Positions 11,524-24,142 are shown, counted from the stretch's first letter. The stretch: DNA of 64,000 nt from Datura wrightii (GCA_035772735.1 JASDFA010000003.1:129411001-129475000), one strand, 5' to 3'. The notes: generated from the letters alone by a model not told the origin. A program made the numbers and translations.

Positions 11524-14500
11524 TGTCATGCCACACCTTGGGAGGCATGATTCGCACCTAGTGCCAAACTGGAATCTGTCTAACCTGGCTAGGCTTATGC
11601 ACGTCTGGTGTAATCCTGAAACTCAACTCAAGAAAACAATGAGTTATATCTCATCTGCACACACAGCTTCCGGCCGATAAGGCCTTATAGCCACCTGTAA
11701 AAGAAAACAGCTAACAAGCAACAAATAATAACAGGAAATCCTATGCGGGCCGACAAGACCATAATGATATCTAGTTATAACTAAAATAAAAATCAAATTC
11801 TATACTAGGCCCTACACGGACAACACATAAAATTAAGACATATATGGGTCCTATACAGCCAACGACACCCAACTATCTGACAATTGTAGTCTACAAGCCT
11901 CTAAGAATAAAAATAGTTGTCAGGAAAGGGCCCCAACCTACCCAAAAGCTTATACAAATAAAAAACTAAATCTCTACCACCTGGAAACTCCGAATGAAAG
12001 GGCTGGCCAAACTGCTGACTCTGAATAGCTTCTACTGAAGGTCCTAAGTCCTGTCTGTCTAAACCTGCAGGCAAGTAATCCAGCACCCATGGGAGGGCGT
12101 CAGTGCAATATGTACTGAATATGTAAGACAATAAATAAACTGATATAGACTGGAAGTAAATAGAAAGAAGGGCAGAAAGATTAACATGTACATCTGCTAA
12201 TTCGTAATCTGTAGCTAACCAACACTACATGTACATAAGCTAAGGTTGTATAATTTCACATTTATAAACTATAACTAGCAGAAAAGATTACAAAAAAGAA
12301 TCTCACCTGGCCCCCATAAGTTGGAAGGTACAATAAACACAGAATACTCGTTCTGGCCCTAATAAGACCTTGCGAGCACATCTCAATCTATATGCCCCTA
12401 TCCAGGTTTCTATGACACTACTAGTATTGTAGCCAACCTACTAGTCCCCTGGTTCTACAACTGAGCCCGCTTGGCCCCTGAACTGTAGCTGTGTTTGAGT
12501 CCAGTGGACTCCTGCTGTCAGTACCTCGGGTATGGAACTCGATGGGGTGTGCCGATACGGCATAACAGTAGTCTAGCCATGGAATGGACTGTGTGAGGAC
12601 CTCGGACCTCATCTTTGTCCCTTACGGACAACATACCACTCCTTAGAGCAGCGTCATCTAGCCCCTCGCTGGCGTTGACATAGCTAGTAACCCTGGAGTG
12701 GTCATGGATGGTTCCTAAGTGAGGACAACCCCAATCAAGGTGTTGTACTAACATCTTAATCTAGTTATTCGAAAGGTGTAACTAGCCTTTTGGGCCTAAT
12801 TCTACCACTGCTCGCCCGTTAAGAAAATCTGTAAAGCTGCTAACAGCATGTCGTGCACCTGTATTTGATTAGAGAATTCTGATAGTAATCATGATCTCTA
12901 ATGGTACGGAATGAATAGGGCAAGAGTTGGAGTGGTCCAACACAATTCTCTATAAATCCTGCTCGGACATCTATAGCTCATAATAACTGCAAGGTCATGA
13001 ATGATTAACTACTCAGTTCCTCTACTTAGGACAACTATAGGGCTAGTACTTGCTAAACATGTTTTTGAGTGATCGACCCCTAATTCTACAAAGGAAGTTT
13101 ACTGACATCCTTAGTCTGTGGGAAATACTATACTAACATGGTACTTACTAGTGTCTTTGGCCTCATCTTGGTCTAATCGAATCCTATATTACTTTTTTGG
13201 GCGATTCTTAACCTTATAGACAACTTTATATAGACCTAAGCATTCCTGGCATCGTGTGGGTGATAGAAACTGGCTGGGGTGCTGGCCTAGCCTCTAACTA
13301 CTGATAAGGTCCCCTTCCTTAGGGTACCCACGGGTCTATTTGACCTGGACGACTGGACTGGCTTCCTGGGCGACTTATACGATAACTGATAAGCCCACTA
13401 AGACGGACAATCACTGGTAATAACTAATAGGGTGACAGGCTATCACTCAGTTTACTCGACAACCTTAGGCTGCTGAATCTAAAACACGGCCTTCCTGTCT
13501 AAATTTCTAGCCCTAGGGTGTAGGGATACGCCATTGGCCTCTAGGCATGGTTTCATAACAATACAAGCGCCAAACTGGTAGTTAAACCGCCTAACTGCGC
13601 CCATGCTGCTCAACTTACTAGCTCAGGCTCTATAACCCTCATGAGCTCCTAAGATCTAGACCTGGCAACAAACATAGAATTCTAATAACACAATGAACTG
13701 GAGAATAGAAAAGTTCCTGGGATGCTTCTAGCACGTGCCACACTTAGCACGCTCCTGTTCAACAAGGAATAATTCTACAAAATCCATATACATTTTCTAG
13801 CAGCTAGCCTAACTTATGTAACCGTAATCTACAGATAGCGGCTAATCAAAGCGTGTCTAATCTCTATATACCAGCAACAACTAATCACAACATCTCTAAT
13901 CACAATCTAATGGTAGCAGCTATCTACAACATATGAAATAATCATCTCTATTCTGGAGCATAAGTCGTCACACTGTACAACGAGTATACTTGCGGAGCGT
14001 TAAGCCTTACATACCTCGCTTGTCGTTTCTTGAATAACCGACGAGTTTCAACTTGTATTCGCCAGCTCTCTTCAGCTGTAAATATTACACTAGGAGACAA
14101 GATGAATTTCAATACAAAATTCTTTGTAAAAGGATAACTTTTGATATTAATAGAAACTATAATTCAACTACGTAAAATACGGATGGAAGCTTATAATTTC
14201 TCGAGGGTTCAGAAGGGAGAAATTCTTACTTGATTCCTGTGATCGTTTGGGAATTAGTTTGGAGCAATTCTGACAACTTCTACTCGGCAGAGTTTCAATT
14301 TGATGGACGTATTTCAAGAAAATAACTCTGTGGTAATGCTCCCGGCAGGGTTAGAATTCAATACCTGAAGTTAATTTGAGATAGACGGTGTTTGGTAGCG
14401 TAATCGGATGAAAAACCATCAAAAACCTCAAAATATACTCTCTCTGGCCGAATGATATAATTGGGAAATGAATTCAAATGAAGGTAAGGCTTATATATAT

Positions 14501-14868
14501 ATATTATGGGCAGTGGTAGAGGGGTGTGGCGCGCCACCCATTGCGCCAATCCAGGGTGTGCCGCGAGCTGGCCATAGCACTGCATTAGGGTGTGTTGTGC
14601 GCCGGCCATAGCTCTGCACAGGGGTGTGCTGCGCTCCGGCCATAACACTGCACTAGGGTGTGCTGCACTGTTTCCATAGCGCTAGACAGGCTGGCATGGC
14701 GCGGCACCCAAGGCGCCTAGCCCCTGGCCTCGGCCTCCTGCTCGCTCGATGCCACGTTTGTATACTCATCCCCCAGGCCTTTTTCCATATGCGTCGTACT
14801 CCTAAACTCTCAACATACGTACGAACGCAGTGGTTAAACGATAGGAACTTATAGGGAGGGTGTAATCA
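11524..14868 (-). repeat. 3' LTR of element C (3.3 kb)
   Basis: Starts TGTCATGCCACACC, ends GGTGTAATCA. By eye it differs from the partner LTR at roughly one base in seven over the first 160 bases, so the insertion is old. A (TA)n run at about 14494-14507 is the likely TATA region on the minus strand, directly downstream of the 34-bp array. Confidence 0.85.
14553..14675 (-). repeat. 34-bp GC-rich tandem array in C 3' LTR
   Basis: Units with AGGGTGTGC..CGGCCATAGCACTGCAC start at 14553, 14587, 14621 and 14655 (last partial). The partner LTR has about one unit fewer (from 35510). Confidence 0.88.
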
Positions 14869-17596
14869 TCCCCCCTTAGGAACATTTGTCCTCGAATTTA
14901 ATCTTCAGGCTTAAAGGACTCAACTATTTTTAACTGATGCCAAAAAATTTTGGTAGAGTCCTCTCTGTATTATGGACTATCTGAAAACCTGAAACACAGA
15001 AAAGTCCAATACAGGCATCTCAGAGGAAGCTATTTGCAACTGAAACATAGATCTATCATATATATCATAATTAACTGATAACAATAGAAACAGAGTCAAT
15101 TGTATAACATCTAAAACTATCTAGCTATAACTTAAATCATCTGGGTTTGGATACTATTATCATAGATCCTAGAATAACTGAAACTATCCAAACTTCACAT
15201 CATTCGTAGCTTCTCACCTCGTTTCTTCTATATTTCTACCCCCCCCCCCATGATACCCTTTTAAGCTACAACTTTGGTTCTCAAGATGACTTCTACAACT
15301 TTTGGAGTCCCTCCGTGGAATAGTGCTTTTGTATCTTGAGTATCTCCAATTGGATTAATTTGAGACAGGGTCTTTTATTCGCTTGTGTAGTGTTGATAAA
15401 CAGATCCTAGCTCCGAAGGCAACTTCATCTTATAGGCCACTTGGCCAATCTTTCAGAGGATCTGATAAGGCATAATGAATCTAGGACTGGGCTTGTCCTC
15501 CTATTTAGATTTCATAATGCCCTTCATTGCCAAAATTTCCAGAAATACCCACACATTAACACATCCTTCCTGAAAGGTCTAGTTGTTTGCGTTCGATGAT
15601 GTATTAGTATGCCCAGTTCAACTATTTCTAGTTTATCTGCTTCAAGTCATCATGTAGGGGGCCTACATTTTCAGCCATTTGTTTAGAGACGAGGAGTCGT
15701 ACTCAACTTAACATGCATCCCAACCTATTTTGGAAGCCTTTCTAAAACTTATCTGTATGTTGTGCCTCCCTGTCAGAATTTACTAGATACTTGGACTCGA
15801 TGAAAGCAAACTACTCTATAAGCATTTAATTCGTCATAACCTTTAGATGAAATATAACTCACCTAGAAAAACATGAATTGCACTTGTTAGCCTTTCTACA
15901 CTGACTCAAGTGAAGTGAATTTAGATCTGGTATGAGGTAGCCTTCTAACTATAATCATGTTGACTATTCTCCACTCCCTTTGCAGGCACGAGCATCTCCT
16001 GAATTGGCCTACTCAATTTCTATTGTCCAGCCTTCCCTGGTTGGTCATTAAAGCTCTATGCTATGACTCAATAATGTCTTCCCTTTTCCCATGCCATCTG
16101 TAGGTCTTTCTTATAGCCTGATGCATTTTGGTTAAACTCTGGGTGAAGGGAGTAACAAACATGATACACCTAAGCTAGAGTCTGCTGACGAAGTTCTGCC
16201 ACCTTTGGGACATAGAGTCAGACTCTGGGTCTTATGACTTATCCCCTTATTATCTTAAAGGCCAATAACATCCTACTGGACCTTGTATCTGGATTGCACT
16301 AAGTTAGAATCACTGCGTCGCCACTCCTCTACTTCCACAATCAGTGGTAATATTACAGCATTCTAGGTTGCAACCTAATTACCTCTTAACTGTCAGCCTG
16401 ATGCTTATTTCTCAACATTTAGCGATGATCCTATGCTTTGTCAATCTGCTTCAACCTGGAGGTGGTTCTGTTTCCTTCTAGAGTTAGATACTCGTGCCTT
16501 CCCCCTACTTCTATAAGCTGAGATCTGGGTTTCGTGCCCTCTGCCTCATACTGTCAAAGATATTACTGACAAAGTCTATCGACTTGTATCGTTCTGACCA
16601 GTACTTGGGCCAAATTCGTTCATATGATCTTTTTGTCCTTCGACATAACCAACTAGGGCCATAACATTATTCTGCAGGTACATCCTACTGTCATTAACAA
16701 ACTATGGAAGAATCGGCCTAATTTTGACCTGAGCTTTACTCTTGCTAGGGGTCTATCACTTGTAGACTCTCACACATACTTTGAGTGCTACTGGTAGTCT
16801 TATTTGCTCTCCTAACTTACTACCATAAAGGTATAGACAATTTAATTAAACACTAGGGATCTCCACCACATCCTAACACTTTCCAGGAGTCAACAAATCT
16901 AACCCTCCTTTATCCTTTACTCTGTGAAAACATCACCTCAATTCTTACGCTTTTTCCTATACTGAAAACAAAACAGGGTGGCGGAAGATAGTCATTTCTT
17001 ACTACAATAGGACTGAGGTATGGAACTGTACAACATTCGAAGGGTTGGAGGTTAGACTCCCGCAGTTCCTCCTTCTCTCGTACCCTCTAGGTAAACCAAC
17101 ATTAAATATCGCCTCTGTTGATCTAATATATCTAGTAGGCAAGTCGACTCATATGTATACTATACTCTTGACCTCCTACTCTTAGGCTGTGAAAAGAACT
17201 GGGGACGGTGCTGGCATATCTACTACTTTATGAGATCCCAGTGCCCAGGAAATTACTGGGAAGGCTAAAAGACATTCGCCTTTATCCTCAAGCTGGTTGT
17301 CCCCCAACTATGCCATCGCACTGGTACCCTTTCCTGCTGCTGCAGCTAACTAGCGGCTGGCTGGAGTCTGTCTTATTTCGAGCCTTATCCTAGATAGACA
17401 TAGCAATGAAAACGTAGAGACTCAACCTGGTATAACTCGACTCTATAGCACGATTTGAGAAGAAGAAAGCATAACCATACTATCATGCCTCATAGCCTCC
17501 TACTTATACAATGCGATGCACAACACATTTATAAGAAGAACTCTACTAGACGCGGCTTGCAGACTCCCTAAATACGAACTACTCTGATATCAACTT
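14869..17596 (-). other. Non-coding internal domain of element C
   Basis: The complement of CCCCCCTTAGG at 14870-14880 is a polypurine tract, followed by the TTCGAGGACAAATG word on the minus strand. At about 15405-15545 the sequence aligns with the integrase C-terminal region of A (complement of GGCCACTTGGCCAATC). The rest has no recognisable domain. A run of cytosines lies at 15241-15250. The degenerate tRNA-iMet primer site is at 17581-17592 (ten of twelve bases). Confidence 0.72.
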
Positions 17597-18148
17597 TGTC
17601 ACACCTCACTTTGGGGGGCATGATTGGCACCTAGTGCCACATTGGAATCTGTTTGACCTGGCCATGCTTATGCATGTGTGGTGCAAGCATGCAACTCAAC
17701 TCAAGAAAACAACGGTCTATATCTCGGCTGCACACACAACCTCCAGCTGTCAAGGCCTTATAGCCACCTCAAAAAGAAAATAGCTAACCAGCAACAGACA
17801 ATAACAGGGAATCCTATGCGGGTCGACAAGACCACCTTGATATCTAGATATAACTAAAATGAAAATCACACGCTCTATTAGGCCTCACATGGTCAACACA
17901 TAAAATAAGATATATATGGGCCCCAAACAGCCAACGACACCCAACTAACTGACAACTGTAATCTGCAAGCCTCTAAGAATAAAAATAGTGGTCTGGACAG
18001 GGCCCCAGCCTACCCAAAAGCTTATAGAAATAAAATACTAAATTTCTACCACCTGGCAACTCTGAATGAAAGGAGCTGGCCAAACTGCTGATTTTGAAAA
18101 GCTGCTACTAAAGGTCCTGAATCCTGTCTGTCTAAACCTGTAGGCAAG
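17597..18148 (-). repeat. 5' LTR of element C, piece 1
   Basis: Starts TGTCACACCTCAC five bases from the primer site. It stops at GCAAG (18144-18148), where element D inserted, and continues at 23579. Confidence 0.87.
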
Positions 18149-19081
18149 TGATGAGCCCGCAAGTATACGGGTCGTACAAGTAATATAGTGGCCCTTTATA
18201 AGAGCCGGAATGTCGAGCCCACAGGGACTGGTTTAGCAAATTATCAAGTTCAAGTGTTAGTTAAGAAGTCGATTTTAGAAGTTTTCAATAAATTATAATT
18301 AAATCTTAGTGGTGACACAAAATAATCTGGAAGCAATACAAAACAAAACTAGAGTTAAAGCTGGATAATCATGCAATGCTACAATTCATAATGGGTTAAG
18401 TATGGAATTATCAATTGTTGTCTCACATAATTGGAATTGCATGTTCATGGTCTTCCGAACAACAAAACACGACAAACTAGCCTCACTACTACATCGTTGA
18501 GCAAGGATGTCATTTCAAGTTCGTGGGCAATTAACTACGTGGATGTGGTTTATGGGGTTTATGCCCTTGATTGGGGACTTCCGTACCTCCAACCACTTAA
18601 CCAAACTTAGCTTCACAACTACTCCTACAAGTGGTGGACTGACAAATCTAAGTTCGTGTCTTGCTATCTTCCTGTTTTATCAACCAAGCAAAGCAAATTA
18701 GGTTTATTCCTATCCTAACCGTGAATCCTATCAAAAGATAAGAACTTGCTTCCTACAATCTTATGTTCTTGCCTAGGTTTGCTCTTCCAAGATTTCACCT
18801 ATGCTTATCCCACTTGTTTTCATGGTGATCAAATATAAAAACAACAATAATAAAGATTGTAAGGCAAAACAACAACTAACAACTCAACCCAAAACGAATC
18901 TAAGCAAATACAATCATATCCATGGCCTCAACCCTAGATGGAGGGTTCTAGCCACCCATGTTTGTACAAATACTCAAAACCATCTTTATAGTAGTTTACT
19001 TACAAGTGTATATGAAAAGAAATCAAGAAAAGATGAACCCAAGAGGAGTTCTCCAAGTCTCCTTCGCGCCTCCCTTCGGTT
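18149..19081 (-). repeat. 3' LTR of element D, truncated
   Basis: Matches 22159 to about 23085 (about 7% different by eye in the first 130 bases). It then jumps into CACACTTAAAGCC, the internal pre-LTR sequence. About 490 bases of U3 are therefore deleted, including the region that holds GC-rich words in the other copy. Confidence 0.8.
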
Positions 19082-20963
19082 CGTCCACACTTAAAGCCTT
19101 GTTCGTCCTCGAACAAAACCTTTTACATCTCATGCACATGAAGACTCACACATAGCTAATTTAGCAAGACAATTCAAGCTACTGGTACAATGATTGTTTA
19201 TGATAGCCAGCTAAAAATAGACCATGCAAGATTTAACCATTAAAATCAATTTTAACTATGTTAAGACTTCCTAACCTCAAGACTTGACTCTCAATCTTAG
19301 CAAACTCATGCAAATCAACTGATCCAGAAATCCAACATGAATTATATCCTTCATTAAACATGTGCCCTCACAACAAGAGAGTTACCCATTTTCGCATGCA
19401 AATTTTCAAATCACAACATGTATGGGTAAATGAATAGAATTACGCTCACTCTCACAAAGAATTCACATGCATCATGTAATGACCCATAAGCTTTCCCTTA
19501 GTGTTTTACTCCACTAATTAAGGATGTTTGAATGTAAGATCAAGTAGGACTTTTTAGGTTGTAATGTAGGCTAAGGGACGGGTAGGTACTATTCTGGCCA
19601 GTAATAGTGCTATCTTCCCCAAGCGCTTTTAATAACTTCAACCTTCATTATGGACATCTCTTCTCTTACTTCACCCTCATTCTTTTCACTCTTGAATTTT
19701 CTCTCTTCTTGTTCCCATTTCTTTAAGCACACTTAGCTTATTAGTAAGGAGTACTTAAGCAACTTTTTCCTTCATTTATTTTCTTACTCCTTACCAATAC
19801 TCAAGCAATTTCAAACAAGTGCACCTCTAAGTTTTTTCTTAACTTCCACAACTGCTATTTTTCCTTATTTCTCCCGATTCTCTTTCCTTCACTCTGTCAG
19901 ATTTTCACTTAAGCGCTTAGGAGTTTTGGATCAAATTCAAGGCTAATGAAAGAAAAAGGATTAAGCTTATGTTGTAGCTATCAAAGAATAGGCTTAAGGC
20001 TCAATGGGGCTCACTAGGATTCAACATTCAAAGTAGGTAAAGTGAGGGATAAAAATTAGGTTCATTCAAAGAAATGCCTAAATCATCTCCTACAATTCAC
20101 ATCCTTCATTTAGTTTTATATACACACCAAGCAAGTTCTAGACATTCCACAATAGCACAGAATATTTGAAAAACTTACACTCACAGCACATGCTCAATTC
20201 AAGACACATCCAGTAGACTCTTAACTCAGCTAATCACAATAATTCAAAACTAAGCTTTCAGCACATAGAGTCAAATTCAAGAGCCTAGGTGTCTCAACAA
20301 AGTTATACACTTCTTACATGCTTCAACACTAACCAACTTGCATCTTACAATCATGTATAGCACATAACAAGAACATCAAGCGATCAATTAGCTACGGGTT
20401 CAACAACCAACCTACTGACTAATTTTTCCTCAAGACAGTCGTCAACCATCCATCGTCGGAAATAGTCTCTAACTATGACTAAAAACACTATATACAGACA
20501 AAGAAAATTTTTATTATTTTTCGGTTAAAAGACCCCCCGTCGTAAAAGAACCAAAAAGAAAAACCAACGGGTGATGAAGTCATGCTTGACTCACAAAAAA
20601 AATTTCAAATATTTCTCACAAGCATTACATTCACCAAAAATCGTTAAGCACAAAAATTTTGAAAGTTTCCTCACCCCACACTTGAATCATGCTAGGTCCC
20701 CATAGCATCAAATTAAAATTTTAAAAGGGTGAGAAATACTCCCTGAGGCCTCTAGGCCTAGCTAATAGAATGCTTTTCTTCCTTTGAAATAGTGGGTATT
20801 TGACCCCACATTTTTCCTCTTCCATGCTTTTTAACTTCCTCCTCCACGGGTACTCAAACTTCCCCTCCATCTGTGCTTAACTTTCCTCAAAAAACAACAC
20901 AAGATGAAAATAAATAAAATCAACACAAATGCAAGAAATTAAAATGGTACCTGTGGTACCCTT
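19082..20963 (-). other. Conserved non-coding 3' domain of element D
   Basis: No gene. It aligns in pieces with 25561-27360 (E), 48360-50220 (F1) and 55862-57738 (F2), for example at AAGATCAAGTAGGACTTT, AGTTTTGGATCAAATTCAAG and ACAGTCGTCAACCATCCATC. The inner purine-tract-like site is at 20672-20700. Confidence 0.75.
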
Positions 20964-20975
20964 GGGTTGCCTCCC
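20964..20975 (-). promoter_or_regulatory. Conserved GGGAGGCAACCC site, element D
   Basis: Reads GGGAGGCAACCC on the minus strand, about 50 bases after the ORF stop. The same site at the same place occurs in E (exact) and in F1 and F2 (one or two changes). Function unknown. Confidence 0.75.
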
Positions 20976-21022
20976 AAGCAGCGCCTAGTTTTACATCGCA
21001 GCACTACGTATCAAGTTTCACC

Positions 21023-22013
21023 ACTTTTTCCTCCATCTTGAGGATATGAATATCACCCCTAATTTCTTCTCTAGTTTCCTCTTATGCTCTAGGGGTGGTG
21101 GTGAAAACCTTAAAGGACCGAGTAGTAGATGTCGCCTCTTGCACTTGTTGGCCCTTAAGTAAGTGAACTCATTTTGTCTCTTAGATTCAACAAATTTCAG
21201 AATATATGGGGCTTGTTCCTCCTATATCTTTTTCTCTACAATCTTGGAAGACTCTATTTCTAGGTTGTCAACCAAACTCAATGTCAAAAAATGCTTCGAG
21301 TGGGGTACAATACACCTCAAATCTGAAACTGCATTTTTGTTGACTTCCTTACTTGTGTACACCTTCTCATCAACATCTAATTCCCCATGAATGTCAAATG
21401 GGTGGGAGTCTAACTCTTCTTTCATAAATGGATTGGCCATATGTGTGAAACCATCACGGGGACTCTCAAGAGCATTTAATTGTTGGGCTTCTTCCAAGAA
21501 CTCACCCTTTTCTTCTTCTTGTGGTTTCTCTTGAGTATTTCATAAGACCTTTACTTGCAAATTACTGCAAGCTTCAGCCTCAGCCATCATCTCCGTGATT
21601 TTAACGCTCATCATTTCTAGGGCCTCTCCATTTTCCTCTTGCTAAATTCTCAATGCTTCCATCTTTTCCTTCATTGCTTCTGTTTGCTCAAGGACTTGTT
21701 TTATCATGTTTTGTATCCGAGCTTGGCGTTCCAAGTCCTCATTTTCATCATTCCTATATTCATCAAAAACAATAGAAGGATCATAGTAGGGGCTTGGGGG
21801 AGGGGAGTATGCATTTGGACAACCATCCCAATGGCCATCTTGACCACCACATATATTGCAAGTGTATGCATTTGGGCAACCATTCCAATGGCCATTTTGA
21901 CCACCACATATATTACAAGTATTACAGTTTTCCATAAGTGGGGTCCTCCGTAATTCAGACAAGATTCGCCAAAATATGAGTATCCACCATTTAAACCATT
22001 TGTATTCCATCAT
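21023..22013 (-). pseudogene. Element D ORF: tandem zinc-knuckle-like and coiled-coil protein
   Basis: A single minus-strand frame of about 330 codons with three in-frame stops (near 21639, 21540 and 21220) and no frameshift. Residues 30-70 hold two copies of CNICGGQ-x-GHW-x-GCPNAY (C-x2-C-x5-H-x3-C), a spacing slightly unlike a standard Gag zinc knuckle. They are followed by a proline-rich linker, an acidic Glu/Lys-rich helix likely to form a coiled coil (EDLERQARIQNMIKQVLEQT), and a basic C-terminus. It occupies the place where gag starts in E and F but shows no gag core, protease or RT. I do not recognise the family. RNA binding is an inference from the cysteine/histidine units only. Confidence 0.7.
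21807..21920 (-). repeat. 57-bp coding duplication in the D ORF
   Basis: Two units, 21807-21863 and 21864-21920, each beginning GTATGCATTTGG on the plus strand, with a handful of substitutions. The length is a multiple of three, so the duplication adds one full 19-residue zinc-knuckle-like unit in frame. Confidence 0.9.
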
Positions 22014-22134
22014 GTCATGTCAAGAAGAGGGTATCCGAAAAAAAAATCAAAAACGATTAAAACAAATATCTACAATTTTTTTTTTGAAATTAAGACTAAC
22101 ACAAGAATTTTTTTTCAACTCACTAAAACGCCAG

Positions 22135-22152
22135 TCCCTAGCAATGGCGCCA
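22135..22152 (-). promoter_or_regulatory. Primer binding site of element D (tRNA-Asp type)
   Basis: On the minus strand TGGCGCCATTGCTAGGGA, six bases from the LTR. It differs at three of 18 positions from the exact site in element E. Confidence 0.75.
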
Positions 22153-22158
22153 AAAACA

Positions 22159-23573
22159 TGATGAGCTCGTAAGTGTACGGGTCGTACAAGTAATATAGTG
22201 GCCCTTTATAAGAGCCAGAATGTCGAACCCACAGTGATTGGTTCAGCAAATTATCAAGTTCAAGTGTTAGTTAAGAAGTCAGTTTTAGAAGTTTTCAATA
22301 AATTATAATTAAATCTTAGTGGTGTACGAAATAACCTGGAAGCAATACAAAACAAATCTAGAGTTAAAGCTGGATAATCATGCAATGCTACAATTCATAA
22401 TTGGTTAAGTATGAAACTATCAATTGTTGTCTCACATAATTGGAATTTCATGTTCATGGTCTTTCGAACCTCTAAACACGACAAACTAGCCTCACTACTA
22501 CATCGGTGAGAAAGGATGTCATATCTTGTTCGTGGGCAATTAACTACATGGATGTGGTTTATGGAGTTTATGCCCTTGATTGGGGACTTCTATACATCCA
22601 ACCATTTAACCAAACTTAGCTTCACAACTACTCCTACAAGTGGTGGACTGACAAATCTAAGTTTGTGTCTTGCTATCTTCTCGTTTTAACAACCAAGCAA
22701 GGAAAATTAGGTATATTCCTATCCTAAACGAGAATCCTATAAAAAGATAAGAACTTGCTTCCTACAATCTTATGTTCTTGCCTAGGTTTGCTCATCCAGT
22801 ATTTCACCTATGCTTAACCCACTTGTTTTCATCGTGATCAAACATAAAAACAACAATAATAAAGATTGTAAGAAAAAACAACAACTAACAACTCAACCTA
22901 AAATGAATCTAAGCAAATACAATCATATCCATGGCCTCAACCCTAGATGGAGTGTTCTAGCCACCTATGTTTGTACAAATACTCAAAACCATGTTTATAG
23001 TAGTTTACCTACAAGTATAGATGAACAGAAATCAATAAAAGATGAACCCAAGAGTAGTTCTCCAAGTCTCCTTCGCGCCTCCCTTCGATTTTTCCAAAAA
23101 ATCGCGTGTCTGATGATTTTAGAAGCTAAGGGTTCAAATTATACTATGCTGAAAAAATGCAAAATTTGGCCTATGGTAGAACAGCTTCGTGTCATGGAGC
23201 TGAACGCCCAAATTGACCTCTGTGACATGGAGGTAACGCGTACCCTCACTGGAATGTGCCAAAAAATGCAATTTTCGGCCAAATGTTGTCGCGTTGGCAG
23301 CGTGCCACGGCCCCTATCGCGCAGGGTGCTAGTTATTGCATGTTTTCTTGTTGACTTTCAGGTTTTGCTCTTCATTCCATTCCTCCACTTCACAAATTCA
23401 TGAATTAGTTCCTCAAATGCATTATTAACCTTCAAAAACAAGGACTAATCATGTTGGTTAGTATACATTTACATTTACATAAAATCACATGAGAATGTAT
23501 ATAAATAAGTAGATAAACAAGACTAAATTGAGTTATAAAGTAGCACCTGGGCATGATATTATTCCCAAGATCA
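22159..23573 (-). repeat. 5' LTR of element D
   Basis: Starts TGATGAGCTCG, ends CCCAAGATCA. The stretch 23190-23330 holds GC-rich words of the GTGACATGGAG / GTGCCACGG type related to those of E. Confidence 0.88.
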
Positions 23574-23578
23574 GCAAG

Positions 23579-24142
23579 TAATGCAGCACCAAGGGGAGGG
23601 CGTCAGTACAATATGTACCGAATATGTAAGGCAATAAATAAGCTGATATAGACTGGAAGTAATAGAAAGAAGGGCAGAAAGATTAACCTGTACGCCTACT
23701 AATTCATAATCTGTAGCTAACCTACACTACATGTATATAAGCTAAGGTTGTATAATTACACATTTATAAACTATAACTAGCAGACAAGAATACAAACAAG
23801 AACCTCACTTGGCCCCCATAAGATGGAAGGTACAATCAACACAGAATACTCGTTCGGGCCCCATAAGACCTGGCGAGCACACCACAATCTATATGCCCCT
23901 ACCCAGGTTTTTATGACTCTACAAGTACTGTAGCCAACCTATCGGTCCCCTGGGTCTACAACTGAGCCCGCTTGGCCCCTGAACTATAGCTGTGTTTGAG
24001 TCTGGTGGACTCTTGTTGTTTGTACCCCGGGTACTGAACTCAAGGGGGTGTGTCGATAGGGCATAAGAGTAGTCAAACCATGGAATGGACTGTATGAGGA
24101 CGTCGAACCTCAACTTCGTCCCTTACGGACAGCATACCTCTC
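23579..24142 (-). repeat. 5' LTR of element C, piece 2
   Basis: Continues the C LTR after D (matches 12077 to about 12640) and ends with CTCTC at 24138-24142, the left duplication of element E. Confidence 0.87.

Larger units (their letters stand above)
18149..23573 (-). mobile_element. Element D: small non-autonomous element with an unusual ORF
   Basis: Flanked by GCAAG at 18144-18148 and 23574-23578. The 5' LTR (22159-23573) is complete. The 3' LTR (18149 to about 19081) has lost its inner third and the true end. It has a tRNA-Asp-type primer site with three mismatches at 22135-22152. The interior carries one ORF next to the primer site, the GGGAGGCAACCC site, and a non-coding 3' domain shared with E and F. 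No gag core, protease or RT was seen. Confidence 0.85.

Noticed and set aside
15241..15250. Run of cytosines as a second polypurine tract on the minus strand
   Set aside because: Not adjacent to an LTR and not matched in other elements; likely a slippage-prone homopolymer.
17208..17393. 61-codon plus-strand frame inside element C
   Set aside because: No domain, opposite to the element's orientation, in decayed non-coding sequence.
22810..23403. Plus-strand open frame of 197 codons
   Set aside because: It lies within the 5' LTR of D, and the parallel stretch in the other LTR is open for different lengths. No domain; a chance frame in repeat sequence.
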